Shown here piece after piece: positions 1-14,010 of a stretch of 64,000 nucleotides of DNA. A program made the position numbers and the translations under genes. The stretch is from Marthasterias glacialis (Eukaryota; Echinodermata; Asteroidea; Forcipulatida; Asteriidae). Where the stretch lies: positions 23,619,219 through 23,683,218 of the forward strand of contig OU452219.1 of the NCBI GenBank assembly GCA_911728455.2, read 5' to 3'. The notes under the pieces were generated by a model. The model had not been told where the DNA came from, searched no databases, and saw only the letters and a list, made by a program, of their open reading frames with translations. Each line of letters opens with the position of its first letter. Position 1 is the first letter of the stretch.

Positions 1-2080
1 TATTACAACAGTGAACAAAATAATCAAGAAAAAGTTTGGAAATTCCGCAAATAAGATGATGGAAGACTGTGATGAATGAAGTGGCAGTGTAAAATGTTTG
101 TTAATAACTATGCTATTTGGGACATTATATGTATATTAAGTGCAAAATAAAATGAACTGAGTAAACATTGAAACCTAATGCTGTACCGGTATGTAAGTCA
201 TAATACGAACACATGTCTAAAGTGATAACAAAAGGTGATACTAGTTTTACTCTCACTCCCTGGGATTCACAAGGATTCTTCCTCACTCTATGAAAATCCA
301 ACACCATTATGGTCAAGCGCAACACCCATACTGTTGAACTCTCAGAACTCATTACATAGTGTGGTGATGTATGTTGGATCCTATGGAGTGCATAGTATCA
401 GTTGACTAGTCATTACAAGCAAGTCCTGTCATGGAGGAAAGAATCTCCATGGAACAATAGAATCAAACAAAACATGCAGTTGGATATTAAAGGGTTGGGA
501 GTGGTTGGGGTTTTAACCAGTTGCCGCCGGGATTTTTTATATTTTTTTCCTCCTCCCTGGTGGGATTCTTTTGGCGGAATTGCCGGAATCATTTTTCTTT
601 GAAGGTACCGGTGGCACAAAGAAACCCATACTTGACAATGCCAAGAGGACAAAGATTCTCTTTATTGGATTGTCCATTTTGTTTTCTCAACCAAGAAAAA
701 GTCAAATTGCAAAACATCGGCCGTTACCTACGGCATAGGAGTGGTACTGAACCCAGAACCATGGCTCGATTCCCGGCTCACTCTGACTTAATCTCCATTG
801 AGCCGAAATACAATTGATGAAAAATGGTGGAAGCCTCTTGATGCCTCGTAATCCTCTTCTTGGAACAAAAGGAAAGAGGTCTGGAATCGGGGATTACACA
901 AAAACCACCTCTCAATAGCCAGAAAATTCCAAAATATTCAAGACCTTTTTTTGGTCTTTGTATGGGTGAAACGAAGTGTTAGACGGCGTGTGTGTGTGGT
1001 CTGTACATGCTCAGCAGTGGAATGTCCAGGTGACCTTTACTCCGGTAGTCTGGAGATTTTACACAATGGGGTCTTTACACGGTTTCCATTACCAGGCAGG
1101 GGAAACATTTGCGTGGATATACCTCATCCGGCAGCAACTGGTAAAAAGCATGGAGGAAGGAAATTCCTCCATGGTTAAAGGGTCACCAAGAAAGCCATTA
1201 CCAATGTCAAGACCAGAGCAACTGACACAATGATATCCCCAGTTAGATGTAATTCCAGCCCTGAAGATGTACGGTGTACATACCTGTACATACCCAAACC
1301 TGGAAATAATCCCTCATAAACAGCATTGCAAGGATATGGAACTTAATTTGTTGGGCGATTAATTCCACTATACCTAACCAAGTGGACAGTCAAGCAGAGT
1401 GGTATTGAATTCAGCAATTCATCACAGTTCTTGATGAAGTTGTGAGCTTCTATGGTGAATATAGATGTGGGCTAGGAAATTAACCCACTGTGCCTGATGG
1501 CAATTGCCTTGGGTTGCTCTTGCTTTTGCCTTTACATGTATGCCTTTGTACATGTAAACGTTTGTAGAAATTTAGAAGTCGAGTGCCCTTTGCCATGGCA
1601 GAAATTGTAGTGTTCCTTCAAATCCAAACTTAAGGTCTGCATGCTGTCTTGTACAGTTTGCAACCATGCTTCAACACCGCTGCGACATTTCAAAGACAAA
1701 ATTCTAAAAGTTTACCTTTAAAGTTCACCAAGATTGGAGTGGAAATATCAGTAACAGAGTAAAGACATTAAGGATAAGATCAAAGGGAAAACTAAGTCCA
1801 AGATATTCTGATCATGTCCCAAGGCAGTTGTACTTTCATCAGTTTCCCATGGGGTTGGCAGTGCAGGCAGACATGTGTCATAAATTATTATCACGTGTCA
1901 CTAAAGAACTTCACCTGATTCAGGAAAACTTGCCATGTACATATGGACATGTACTTGTGTGCATTGTGCATGCTGTTGTATCATGGTTGTGGATACAGAA
2001 GTACGGTAGCATTTTCATTATCGTTATGTTTTTTCCAACTGAAAGTGGATGTGTTGTACATTTACAGTATGCACATACTT

Positions 2081-2262
2081 GGGCCAGGAATTACACAGAG
2101 GCCATGCAGGCAATGGCCTCTGTATTGTTGCCCTGGTCTTGGCCTTGGTGCCCCTTCAAAAAAAGTTTCCTGTGGACTTTAAGATTTTTCAATGAAAGTG
2201 CCCGTTGCAAAATGACGGTGGCCCTGCCCTCCCAAAGATGACATTCCAGGCCTGCATACTGT
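2081..2262 (+). repeat. Dispersed repeat, 'GGCCAGGAATTACAC' family, copy 1
   Basis: This segment starts with gggccaggaattacac, contains the phrase tggtcttggccttggtgccc and ends near ccaggcctgcat. The same order of words recurs at 57043-57209, and related or reverse-complement copies occur near 15697, 16041, 16795, 18890 and 28500. A shared order across unlinked introns shows a dispersed repeat. I see no coding capacity or clear terminal repeat, so the class is unknown. Confidence 0.6.
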
Positions 2263-3609
2263 ATTGCTTAAATCTTAAAAAAAAACATTTAAATTTGTTA
2301 AACGGTTAGTTTACACATAGTTTTCTCAATAAGACTACAGAGTGATGTCAGCATTGTGACACAAATGTTCGAAACTGTGAAATTTCTGAGACAAACATGT
2401 TTGTTGACGCAGTTTGTAAATTGTAATGTCATTTTGAAGAGCATTATGACCAGGCCCTAAAAGTAAAAACCTGCACAGACACAGATGATCAACATACTTC
2501 AACTAATATTGTTCTATAAATAGCCTAGCGGCTTTGTTTTCACTATTCAATTGTATTTTTTTCGTAACCTTGAGTGTCTCCCATCTGTTTCAGCTTGGTC
2601 AAGTGCGACTTTTATCGAGCGAATAGAAGAACAATGATTTGTGTACACGCACACTGTACTCTGTAATGTGTAGGCACAGACCGATCCACTGAAAGTGGTT
2701 GTATGTGTGTTCAAACGAAACTTGTTGTCACTTGATCAATCAAAACACTTAATCTGAAGTTCAGATCTATTGTATGTTAAATATTAACACACTTGCAGGG
2801 CTTAATTACTGTTGGAGTGCTACAAACGCAATCTGCATTGAACGTATATGTGTACATCAAATTGAACTCCATTGTCCGTGGCTCTGAATCACGGTGTTTA
2901 CTTGCGAACTCCATAAAAATTTACAATAAAAGATTCATAACATTTATGGTTCCAGGGGCCGATTTCACAAAGAGCAAAGATTGATGCTAACTGCAGATCA
3001 ATCTTAATTGCTCTGTAAAATGTGATGTCACAATACAAATCACTACTGACAAACTTATCTTTAGATGAGTCTAGGTACTTTCCAACCAAGCCCAGGTTGA
3101 ATGTGACGAGCTGGTTGCCTCGATTCAAATTGAATTAAATTGCATGATTTAAATGTTTTGGTTGTCAAGTAGTTTTCAGAAGACTTCAATGTTATTGTAG
3201 TACAATCTACATGAAACAACCTGACATGAAATCAGATGTTTAAATTAAATGTTTAGCCTTTGAGAAAGACTCTGCTAGGGTTGGAACAAGAGGCCATTAA
3301 AAATTATTTGCAACTTTAATTATTATGTGTTGTTATTTAAATCAATTTTTCAAATGAAAATCAATGTGATTATTCCAGCTCAAATTTCCTGTGTAGAAAC
3401 TAAAACTACATGTACCGAAATGTAAATGAGAATGTGAATGTGAAAGAAAAACCATTAAGCCCTTTATCTGCAATAGAGCAATCCATTAAGTTCTGCCCCC
3501 TAAACATATTGGTCCCAACTACAGCTTTGTCTACATGTACAATGTACATGTATATCACCGCTGTAAACATGGGCAGCACAATGTGCGTCTCTTCAAAGCC
3601 ACACTGCAC

Positions 3610-4437
3610 TAAGCCTGTGCATTAACCGTTATTTTTGTAAACGTGTAACCGTTTCTGAAATGGTCGGTTACACGTGTAACCGTCCGTTTCAGAAACAAAA
3701 TTTAGAGTTGAAAAATACACATTTATTCGACGACGAAACGTGTAGTCACAACATTGCGACTTCATCACAGCATTTTGACTTCAAGCAATCACCCCTCAAA
3801 AAAACAAAAAACAAAAACAAGAAGTAACAGATCTTAAATTTTACTGTAAAAAACTCTTTCCATTCATCCAGGGTATTGTAAATGTTATAATTTTAGCTAA
3901 ATAAAGCCTAGATTTGATGTAGTTTTTCGTAAACATACTGGGGAAACAATTACTGGGGAACTTGCTCCACTGACCATGCTTTCACATGCTCACCAGCGAT
4001 GACAATGCTATGTAAACGTCTAGCAGTTTGTGCACCAGCGATGTCCTGAGCATGCTCAGATCCGTCTAATCTTATTAGATGAAGGCGTTTTGTCATAATG
4101 CACTGGTATATTTCAGCAGTAGAGGGCGCACTCTCCCATTCTTTCGCGTTGTTTTAAAAGCGCCTAGCGTTCAATGTTTCTTGCATTTAATGTAACACGC
4201 GAAGTAGCGAGATAACGAAGACTACCAGCCTGCAAATTGTTGGAAACGATGCGAATGCTTACATGTCGCACGGATATACATTCTGCATTGCGTACATCAT
4301 GATCGGAATGTGGTGTGCGTTTCGGGGCACTTTCGAGTGAATTTTTTTTTTACAGTTATCCGCACTGTAAAAATGTTAACGTGTAACCGGACGATCGGTC
4401 GGCTCAACCGTGTAACCGTGTAACCGGCACAGGCTTA
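3610..4437. mobile_element. Non-autonomous hAT-like DNA transposon, 828 bp
   Basis: The ends are inverted repeats: TAAGCCTGTGC at 3610 and GCACAGGCTTA ending at 4437. Both subterminal regions carry repeated GTGTAACCG-type motifs. The flanks are cactgcac (3602-3609) and cattgcac (4438-4445), matching at 7 of 8 bases, as expected for an 8-bp target-site duplication. Eight-base duplications plus subterminal repeats are typical of hAT transposons. No transposase reading frame is present, so it is a non-autonomous or internally deleted copy. Confidence 0.65.
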
Positions 4438-7400
4438 CATTGCACGACATGAATGTGCACAATGCACACATTTTTACATCAATTTTTCCAAAAGGATTTT
4501 ATCATGTCAGACTTTTGTCGGGCTTTGGGTGGCTTAGCCAAGGTTGTGATTGGTCAACACGTAAGGGGAATGGGCTTTGGAGCGAATTGTTACAGGCGAA
4601 ATTAAACAAGACAGCTCAGATGATCAACTCAGTTCAAAGGTGTAATTATCTTTCGTTTACTTTGTATCAAACTACCACAATGTATCAATCCTGATTGACA
4701 ATATCTTGACATTTTTTCCCCCCATGGAACACTCCCATGGAATATAAATCCCTCATAACAGTAATCATCCATGCTTAATGCAGGCAATATTTAGCTATGC
4801 AAATGAAGGTGCAGATTAGACTGTCACCCTGTATGGGGTGAGTCACAAATTTAACAGCATCCCAGTGGGATTTAGCGCTTTGTGCTCTCTGTGTTGGAGG
4901 TAGTGCTTGATCAGGGCTGTATATTCTTGTCAGGATTAATCTTGGATTAATTGGGTCAGTGAGGCATCTCTGTTGCTATTTTTGCAGTTTTATAGAATTA
5001 GAGTAGATATAGCCGCATCACATTTTGAAGGAAATCTAAATGCAGGCATAGAGAGAGAGTTTTTTAATTTTATTTTTTTTTAATTTATCAGGAGTTAATA
5101 CATAAGTTATTAATATATATACATGTATACATGTATGTATGTATGCAAACAATTCAAATAAAAACGAAGTATTCAGTAATGTTTTCAGGTAATTACAACA
5201 AATTTACACTTTGTTTCTTGACTTTTGGAGTTTTGTGTGATGAAATCCTTTATAGTTTGATGGAAGGTTATTTTACAGTTCAATATTTTTGTGGGGATGG
5301 CGAGCAATGCATAAATTTGACTACCTTATGCCATAAATGGAATTTTGTCATACTGAAGTACTGAACATACTTTCCTGAACATGTATGACGACGTGACATG
5401 TGCATGAACTTCTTGTCCCTGAAAGCATGTTCATTAAAAAGCATCTACCGACAGTACAGTAATTTCTGAAAGTTATTAACTGATTTGCTGGTAACACGTG
5501 ATGTCGTATCCCTTGGTATGCGTGTGGTCATTAATTTGAGGTTAGTATGCATGGCTTATTCTGTGTAATACTATACAATGTACTGGTGCTTGTGACATGT
5601 AGGGGGATTAAAGAGAAATTGTTATGCTATTAAAACAACAAATCATTTCCGGTACTTTTGTTTATTTTTTGTTAACCAAATCCAACTCTCTTTGATGAAT
5701 TTTTATCACGCAGGAGTTCTCCGGAATTAACTTGAATCTTGCAACTTAATTAGGCCTAAACATAAAGTGTACAGTGTACACATAATACATTGACTCCAAA
5801 TTCTTGGTTCTGGGTTTGGAACTTTTGAAGGCTTATGTCGGTACATGCGTCGGGATAATGCCTGACTGATTATGCCATGCTTCAGAATCCATCAAAATAA
5901 GGCAAAACCAGGCAATGGATTTTGGAGGATTTTTTGACTTCAACAAACTTGCACCTCACATGGTCAGTAATCTCCCTGTTGCCATTGGTGTAATAATTAA
6001 CCTTACCGTCCCAAATCCTTCTACTTGTAAATCTACATGTAATTGCCATAATGAAGGATTTCAGAAGGACTGGGGCCGGTAGACCCAAATTGCTTATCAC
6101 AGGGTCAGGCAATCCAATCGTATCCAAGTCCAAACAGATTGGTGTGGAGTGACATACATGTAGGAGAAGAGGATATGGGAGGAGTGAGGCCACACACTAG
6201 CCAAACTGCCTAGTCTGTAACTGTAAGGGTTAATACACTTTGTAGTGTATGTGGACAGAAGGTACCGTGTTTACCCATTTCACTTTTGAAAGTACAAGTT
6301 TGTAAATCGGAATACCTATGCCAAACTTCGTACTGAAGTATGTAAATTCCCAGGAGATATACAATTGATACATGTAGGTGCTGGGTAGATCCTCAAGAAT
6401 ACTCACTCAAGAAAGTTGAACGTACAATCGTACAATGCATTATGCGTGCTCTACAGATATGAACAATGTTAGTATAGAAGGAACACAAGTTATGAAAGGA
6501 TGCTATTAAAGTTATGGAATGTGGGCATCAATCATCTTTTGTCCAAGACCGATTTGAAAAATCACCCGTACACCTGCTCTCGGTCAAGCAAGTCACAACA
6601 TGTACAAACATGGTGAAGAACTATCCTATCAACAACTATCCTGGTAACCAAGACATTCTACTTCTCATTACATGGGTGACTGGCCAGCAACCAGTTGAGT
6701 GTGCAGGGTACCTGGTGTCATGCCATGGATCCAGGCTGTGAATGGCCCAGAGGCACAGCCATTGGAATGCTAATCCATATACTGATAATGCGGACAGCTC
6801 TCTCTCTCTCTCAAGATCCATGGAGAAGTTTTATGTTTGACCACACTCAGGACCGTGTCAGTGTGCCTCAGGACGGAGTCCAGCACTCTGAAGTATGCTT
6901 TGTGTTTTTAGCATGGTCCTTTGGTTATCACTGCCAAGATAATGTATTCCTGAAGTGTATGATGTTATTCTTTTGAAGTAGACAGGATATATGCGGTTTG
7001 TTGGATCCTTCGTGTCCAGGGAGCTTTGTAACAAGCTGGAGGCGTCGTACATTAACAATTATTGTAATGATCAATTGTCATTTGGACAAATTTTTACAGT
7101 TGTTCAGAGAAAGGTTGTCACAAGGATGTGAAATTGGTTATCTTTGTGAATTGTTGTCACTGTTGATAAAGCAAGAGAGACCAAGAATTTGTTCTTTCCC
7201 TCAAGTGGCCTTTTTAGGGTCATCATAACTTTTGTATTAAAATAGTGGCCTTTTCAGCCCAATCACCATTAAGATTACATCATTGTGCACGTTATTGAAG
7301 GAGTGGTTGTATATCTACACTCTAATTCTTCTTAAATTAAAGCAAGTTGATGATTTTTGCCAAGCAAACTTATGCATGGCCCCTACTCTGTTCAAATTTC

Positions 7401-8933
7401 AAGGGAAGGATTGGTGCTACTATGTATCCCACATGTACCAAGAACAGGGTTCAGGCACAGTGTGTATTATGCACAAACAAAAATGTGTAAAGTGGCCTGT
7501 CATTTGTCCTCATTATGCCCTGAGCGTAAATCCATGGGATTTTCACTTTTGTGCGGTTGGAATGTGGTCTTGACAAAAGATGCTCGGGCAGCGTTATTAA
7601 GGACTGAGTACAAAAGACAGCTACTGATCTGACTGTAATATGAAGTCCTTGCTACTGCACCTGTAGTGGTGTACATGTACGTATATGGAGCCTGTGCATG
7701 TTTAACGCTTGTGGATGTCTGTACTCAATTGAACAAGTAAACAATAAGCAAGATGATTCAAGAGTAGTGAAATTTAATAGATTGATTCTCATTTTCTTAG
7801 TCTCTGTTTTTTGAGAAAAAGTGAGATTTTTAAATAGGTAATAAGTTGCAGTTCTTATATTACATTAGGCGCTTCAACAATTTGTTCTCACTTTTGTAAT
7901 TTGTGAAAACAAATGTCGGAAGATCCTTCATGTTGTGGGGCCATTTTCAGTTCCATAATTTCCATGCCTACTCACAACATGGAGGAAGGACCATGGAGGC
8001 AGGACCATGGAGGCTCACAAAATGTACACTTTGGACTCATGATGTGATCTATCTACATTGCACATGTATGTTAATGTGATGTACCCACATACAATGTAAT
8101 TAATAGCGCCGCATACACAAATCAAATTATAGGCTTATGGAATTAGTCCTGCTATGATTGAGGTGTTGTGATGGTAGAATCAGGCAGGCATACGATCACA
8201 GTCTGTCACTGAGATTGCACACTCAGAAAGTCTGTAATTAAATGGGGGGAAATTTAATCTAAATAAATTACAGGTTAGGATTTCTTTACCCCTGTACGAA
8301 GCCGTGTGGATCCTCCACGTGTACTTCTCACTCATTAGGCAAAAAGGTTTGCAGCTATGGTAAAACAAACCACATGAACAGCATATACGCTGTGTGCTTC
8401 AGGCATGCAACTTTTCCTCGGATCAGCTGATTTCCTTGTTTTTCACCCCACATTCTTGCCATTGAAAATTGAAAAACACTGTACAAAGTCTTGTAAAGAT
8501 TGGAATTTTCTCGCCTTTTTTTTAAGTCAAGCATGCCCGGTGCTTGAAGAATAGTTTGTACATTGTTCCACTCAATTGGCTTTTTTTTTTTTTTTACTGT
8601 TCTTGAAAATTTAATAAATTGGAACACTGGAAGCAGGTCCTTTGACCCAATTTAGGTTGATTTCCATGGAAGGATGTTCACAATGACTTGATGACAGATG
8701 GACACCAGACTCACTTTTGTAGAGCTTTGTGGAAGTCTGCATGTAGGCTACATAATTTATTTTTAAAACATGTATAGTTAGTGTACATGTACTTGTACGT
8801 GTTCTAGAATTTGTGTGTTAGAACAAACGGCCTCATCCAACCCTCAAGATTTTTCAAACCTGTCAGGCTTGTTCATATTTGCACACGCTGCCATTGCATG
8901 ATTGATTTTTGCTTATTATCTGCCACCACACAT

Positions 8934-8952
8934 CCCCCCCCCCCCCCCCCCA
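8934..8952. repeat. Homopolymer C tract (19 C)
   Basis: An uninterrupted run of 19 C on the plus strand in non-coding DNA. Its exact length is prone to sequencing error. Confidence 0.9.
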
Positions 8953-10420
8953 AGAAGAAAAGAACTGCTCCACAAAACAGTTCTTAATAATGCCACACTT
9001 AAAAAAGCCCAAACGCGTGAAAGGGGTCACACCTCTGATACCTGAAAATCTCACCAGCAGCCATCTGCCAGCATGATACCTACAACCCATCAATTCAACA
9101 GCAGCTCATGTGGTTCCTCAAACACTCTGTGAACCTACTGGGAATTTTTTCTTCTTTTTGGATCGGGCCTTTTATTTGGTCAAAGTTGTGTACTTAAATT
9201 CTGCAAGACTACAATGTAAACAGGCATACAACTGTACACAAAGAAATTTTGTAAACTTGTACAGTTGATTGACCCAGTGCGGCACAGTGAAGTGAACAAT
9301 TACTTACAAGTTACATACATGTACGCTACAATTTTACAAGCTGCCTTTCTTACCAAAAGAAAAAAAATAAAATACTAGTCAACACATTGTGTAGAAAGTC
9401 TTGTTCACGTTTTCTTACTTTTTTTTCAGAATTCAGGGTTACGGAATTATGGATTATTATCACAGAATTGTATGTGTACATGTAGTTGATGTATGGATCC
9501 TTTGTTGGTTGAAGGTTCAATCCCTGAATGACCTTTGACCTTAATGCAGCATACGGTCAGGCTATGTCTTGACGTTGAGGAATGGGCAGTACAGTGACTG
9601 TTGTTGTTTTGATGGACACTTTTTGTGGATGTGCGGAGGCCTCGTTGACCTGATAATAATGACAAGTGTGTATTGCAATAACACACCACTGTTGATATGC
9701 AGAAAGATTGCAGTCTACAACATACATCTTATGAATTGAACCTTACTGTTAGCTTGCTTATTGCTGCTCGGAGAGGTTGTACAATAAATAAAAGGATTAA
9801 ACCTGCAATTCTCAATATTATGCACCATCTTTCCATAAGTAGGCCTATATGGTGAATGCTTTACTTGGCAAAATAATATTAAATGAACATGCCTTGCCAG
9901 CTGCGACCTGACGCTTGCCCTCACACTGTACTGCACAAGCTGCATACATTTGATCCAGTCTTTGTTAGCATTATGGGTGCTTACATGCAGAACAATTTCG
10001 GTGTCTAAAAAATTGATGTATTTTAACCGGCCTTCCACTTGTTGAAAGGTTTTTCTGTATTTTTGGAAAGGAATTAAGTTTTACAAACTGTATCACATGT
10101 GTAGGCCTACTCTTTCCTAATTGGTAATGCCGTGGAGCCTTAAAAGTTAAACGACCATGCACAAATTATTTATACATCTGTTTGGAATTGTAGATATGCG
10201 AAGCACAACCATGGCCTAACTAAGTGGACATGTATCTCTCACCACGATAAGGCAATTAGAACCTGATTAGAGACAGAATGAAATTGAAGACAAACAAAAG
10301 GATGTCATTCAACTGATGGATTGATAATAAGTTACTTGCCAGCTGTGTTCTGGATGCAATCCAATTGTTCGGGCAGTAATGACAGAAACATAAGTAATTG
10401 ATGTTGAAATGATAAGACCA

Positions 10421-10613
10421 GGGGCTGAATTTCACAGAGCTGCTTCAGCACAAAAAGGAGCTAAGCACAACAATTTATGCTTAACAGAATCAGGTTACCG
10501 ACCAAAATACCAATGCACACTGACCACCTGTTACTGGTATCCTGCTAATTTTTGCTTAGCAGAAAATTACGAAGCAATATGTTCTGCTTTGCATCTCTAT
10601 GAAATTGGGCCCT
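10421..10613. mobile_element. Palindromic MITE-like repeat, GGGCCCAATTTCAT family
   Basis: Left end ggggctgaatttcacagagc and right end tctatgaaattgggccc are near-perfect inverted copies, with internal words such as gcttaagca, ggtaacc and ttgcttagcaga. The same architecture recurs at 28787-28953, 32495-32588, 37030-37315, 39651-39813, 40468-40720 and 43569-43812. No coding capacity, so probably a non-autonomous DNA transposon. A second, less complete copy follows directly to about 10760. Confidence 0.6.
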
Positions 10614-11627
10614 GGAACGTAGTTCAGAAAGCTGGTAAGCAGAGTAATTTACTCTGCAAAAAAAAATATTGCTAAGCAGGAACAGGTTACCAGCAAAAAC
10701 CCTCACTTTGTACATGTAGCTTGTGACTGGTTTCCTGACTATGTTATAAAATCACCTGTTTGTATGGGGAATTGTTGAAAGATGTGTGGCTGATTTAAGG
10801 GGGCGTGTTCGGGCATTTTGCCATTTTTTTCAAACTGTAATAAGTTGTTAATTTTGTGGATGTGCAGTGGAGGCAGCAATTCCTGTGCATCCTTGGATGG
10901 TTGACAATCCTAACTCCTACACAGTTTTCACCCTCGCTTGTCAGGTCATTCACACTAACTTAACCAGTACCCTACACAATATAAATGACAGTTTTTGTTG
11001 TACCAAGACAGTTGTCACCTGAAGTTAGTTTGTGTTTCCCACGGTGTTAATGAAATCAGTGACATAGATTCGGTTGTACTTCGCATTGTGCACTGGCCGA
11101 GACTTACTGCACTTATTTGTTTATTAATTGTTTCCGTTTGTTGCACTGTGTTTGTACAAGGGCTCCGTCAACGACCAAGCAACAGGGCCAAGTGTATGCT
11201 TGTGGCATTGAACATGTTCAAAATCTGATGTGTATTCATACATGTACATGTACATGATGTACATAAACATGTACCTGTACATAACTACATGTATGTGCTA
11301 GATCCATATGGTACATGTAAGAGTTGGTGTAAAATACACAATGCTCTAGTAACAGTGTACAAGAACTTGTTTGACATTTTTTGTATGATTTATTGTATGA
11401 TGAATCACTTGCTCGCTAGTGCAGTATACACAGTAGGCCTATGTGCAACGCATTTCTTCCTCTATATTGTAACTCAGTCCCACACAATGAGGTGATTTAG
11501 AAGTTACCAAGGCTTGTTTTTATTAGTATATGTGCAAAGAATTTGTTTGGTTGACAAGTGAACAGAAAGATGAGTATGATTATGAAGTTGGATTCATTCA
11601 ATTCATTAGATTGACCCTAACCCTCCC

Positions 11628-12050
11628 AGATCCTCCAAAATCAAGCGGAGGATTTGGAAGATTTTGAAGGATTGAGCTGTAGGGATTCTACATCCACACT
11701 AACCGGTTGATTTTGGAGGATTGAGGCAGTAGGGATCCTTCATCCACACTCACTGGTTCCACACTGACCTGTTGGTTTTGGAGGATTGAGCTGTAAGGAT
11801 CCTACATCCACACTAACCGGTTTATTTTGGAGGATTGAGGCAGTAGGGATCCCACATCCACACTCACTGGTTCCACACTGACCTGTTGAATTTGGAGGAT
11901 TGAGCTGTAAGGATCCTACATCCACACTAACCGGTTGATTTTAGAGGATTGAGGCAGTAGGGACCCTACAACCACACTAACCGGTTGACTGTAGATGATT
12001 GAGGCAGTAGTAATCATTCACTCTAACCAGATGATTATGGAGGATTGAGG
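11628..12050. repeat. Tandem satellite, 114-bp unit
   Basis: Successive aaccggtt landmarks at 11701, 11815 and 11929 give a 114-bp period. Each unit has two related halves marked ggattgaggcagtaggga and ggattgagctgtaagga, so the 114-bp unit arose by duplicating a shorter one. The first and last units are diverged. Because 114 is divisible by three, a minus-strand frame stays open (11740-11925) and reads as a false repetitive protein. Confidence 0.85.
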
Positions 12051-12845
12051 AAGGTTCCCCTAATGAACATCAAGAAGAAAACAAATCAATAATCTTGAAC
12101 AAATATTTTTGATTTTTTTCAGTGGGACCTGGTCACAGTTGGTTGCTACAATTTTGACATTCTCTGTTATTATACTAACAAGGGCTGTGTGGTGCCTGTT
12201 GATGTTATTTATCCAATTGCCCAATACAGGAAGAATGCCTGGCATGTCCAGATCTTGTGTCAGCATGGGCAGTAAGACACTCAATACACACACACCCATG
12301 GTGAGCGGGGATTTCAACTCTGCTGGGCTGTGAAATGAGATTTTTATGTTACTTACAGTGGGCTGATCCGAAGTAGTTGATTCCTTTTTGGATGCCCTTA
12401 CTACATTTCTGGTTTTAAATATAAAAGATTCAAAAAATGTATGCAGGATAACCTCAAGCAAATTTGTTTTTCTTGTTATTGTGCTCGAGTTGAAATGCAT
12501 ATCTGGCAAGTTATGCATTTCAAATTGTTGTCTCAAAAATAGCTACAGTGTACTGCATGTACATGTACATTACATGCACCAGGTTAGATGAATCTGGCAG
12601 AGTGACTTCTCAAGATTTTGGATACAACCATTCGCTCTGCATGAGTACTTACATGTGTACATGTGTGTGTACATTAAGCAAGGACCAGTATGTAAATTGT
12701 AGGCCTATGTTTGTCACTGAAGTAAGATTTGAGTTGGTGGATTCTCCTGTTATAAATAGTGGTCTTTTGGCCAGTTGCCAGTTGAAACATCTGAGGGCCA
12801 GTTAAAATTGTCCAATAACTAAAATGATAGGATTTGAACTGCCTC

Positions 12846-13016
12846 TAGCTGCCGGGCAATCTCGATAGTCTAATTGGTAAGACATCTGCTGTAGAATGGC
12901 GGGGGTGTGGGTGCGAATCCCACCTGTGGAATATGCCTGTGGAATTTTTTTCAGAGGACAAGTTGTGAAACTAAAAGTACTGAGTGTACAGTGCTCAACA
13001 CACATCGGTGTACAGG
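12846..13016 (+). mobile_element. tRNA-derived SINE, plus orientation
   Basis: An internal polymerase III promoter is recognisable: A-box-like tagtctaattgg (12866-12877) and B-box-like ggtgcgaatccc (12910-12921), 32 bp apart. The sequence after the B box (gtactgagtgtacagtgct) also follows the tRNA-like head of the minus-strand copy at 32258-32400, so this is a SINE rather than a tRNA gene. The acceptor stem does not pair. Confidence 0.6.
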
Positions 13017-13143
13017 TAAAAAAACACAAATATTAAACTAAAATGAAATTGTTCCAAATTAATGTTCAGAGACTTTAGCTACAGAATTTGAGGAATTTTT
13101 AAGTACATGTACATGTATAGGAAAGCACTAAATAAAAGCCCCT

Positions 13144-13300
13144 GTAGTGGTGCGGACATTCTCGAGTGCGCTCAGAACTGTTGAGTACTCTCAGTTCCTG
13201 TATACGCTGTCAGTATCCACTAGCGCCCTCTTTATGGAATATACTACTACTACTAGCGCTTGCACACCCGAGAATGTCTGGGGTTATAGTGCCTTCCACA
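13144..13300. mobile_element. Small palindromic MITE-like element
   Basis: gacattctcgagtgcg near the left end is answered by the inverted cacccgagaatgtc near the right, with gtagtgg/ttatagtg at the extremities and agcgccctct in the middle. No coding potential. Boundaries are approximate and no target-site duplication was established. Confidence 0.4.
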
Positions 13301-14010
13301 ATATGTATGGAGCGTGGTTGGTCAGTAGGAGCATGGAGACAAGCCGCCTGTGCTGAGGTACATAATATGCATCTGGGGGAAGGGGGAGGGAGGTAGAGTT
13401 GACCATCAGGACCCGTTTGAAGGGGCAGGTACATGTATGTCAAATATGCTGTGTACAGAGTGCCCCCCAAAAAGACCAAATATATATTTAAGATCACTGA
13501 AAGCATGTAGCGCTAAGCAGGATATGCCCTGGGGAGGGAGCCATGTAAACGGAAGCAATTGATACAATCCAAGGAAATTATTGAAGGAAGTTTCAATTTA
13601 GGGCTCGCGTCGTCCAGAATTATCAGCTTTCTGCAAGACTGTGTAATTCCTGACTGTTTCATACTTATTGTGTTTGCTTATAAATACTTGCACTGTAGGT
13701 ACTGTACAGCATGACATGAAACTGAAAGGGTGAGGTATCGGTACATCATGTACAGTATATGTATGTACATATACATGTACATTTAATGAGCTGGTTATTG
13801 CATTGTCAGAAATCGTACCTGCCCTGTGTCAAACAACAGAGCTATAATCTCTATGGTCGAACAAACGTTGACAATGATTTATATTAAGTTGGTATCTTGG
13901 ATTTCAAGCTTGTACGTATGCACAAATTTATAGGGCTGTACATGTAGTTACATTACTTCAGTTTTGTGGAAGATATGGAGAATACTTCATACTGTGTGTG
14001 TACCCTCTCT

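Noticed and set aside
1828..2241. 137-codon plus-strand frame
   Set aside because: The 3' half overlaps the dispersed repeat at 2081-2262; no domain is recognisable.
12060..12536. 158-codon minus-strand frame
   Set aside because: No recognisable motif or splice partners, and odd composition; adjacent to satellite sequence. Probably chance.
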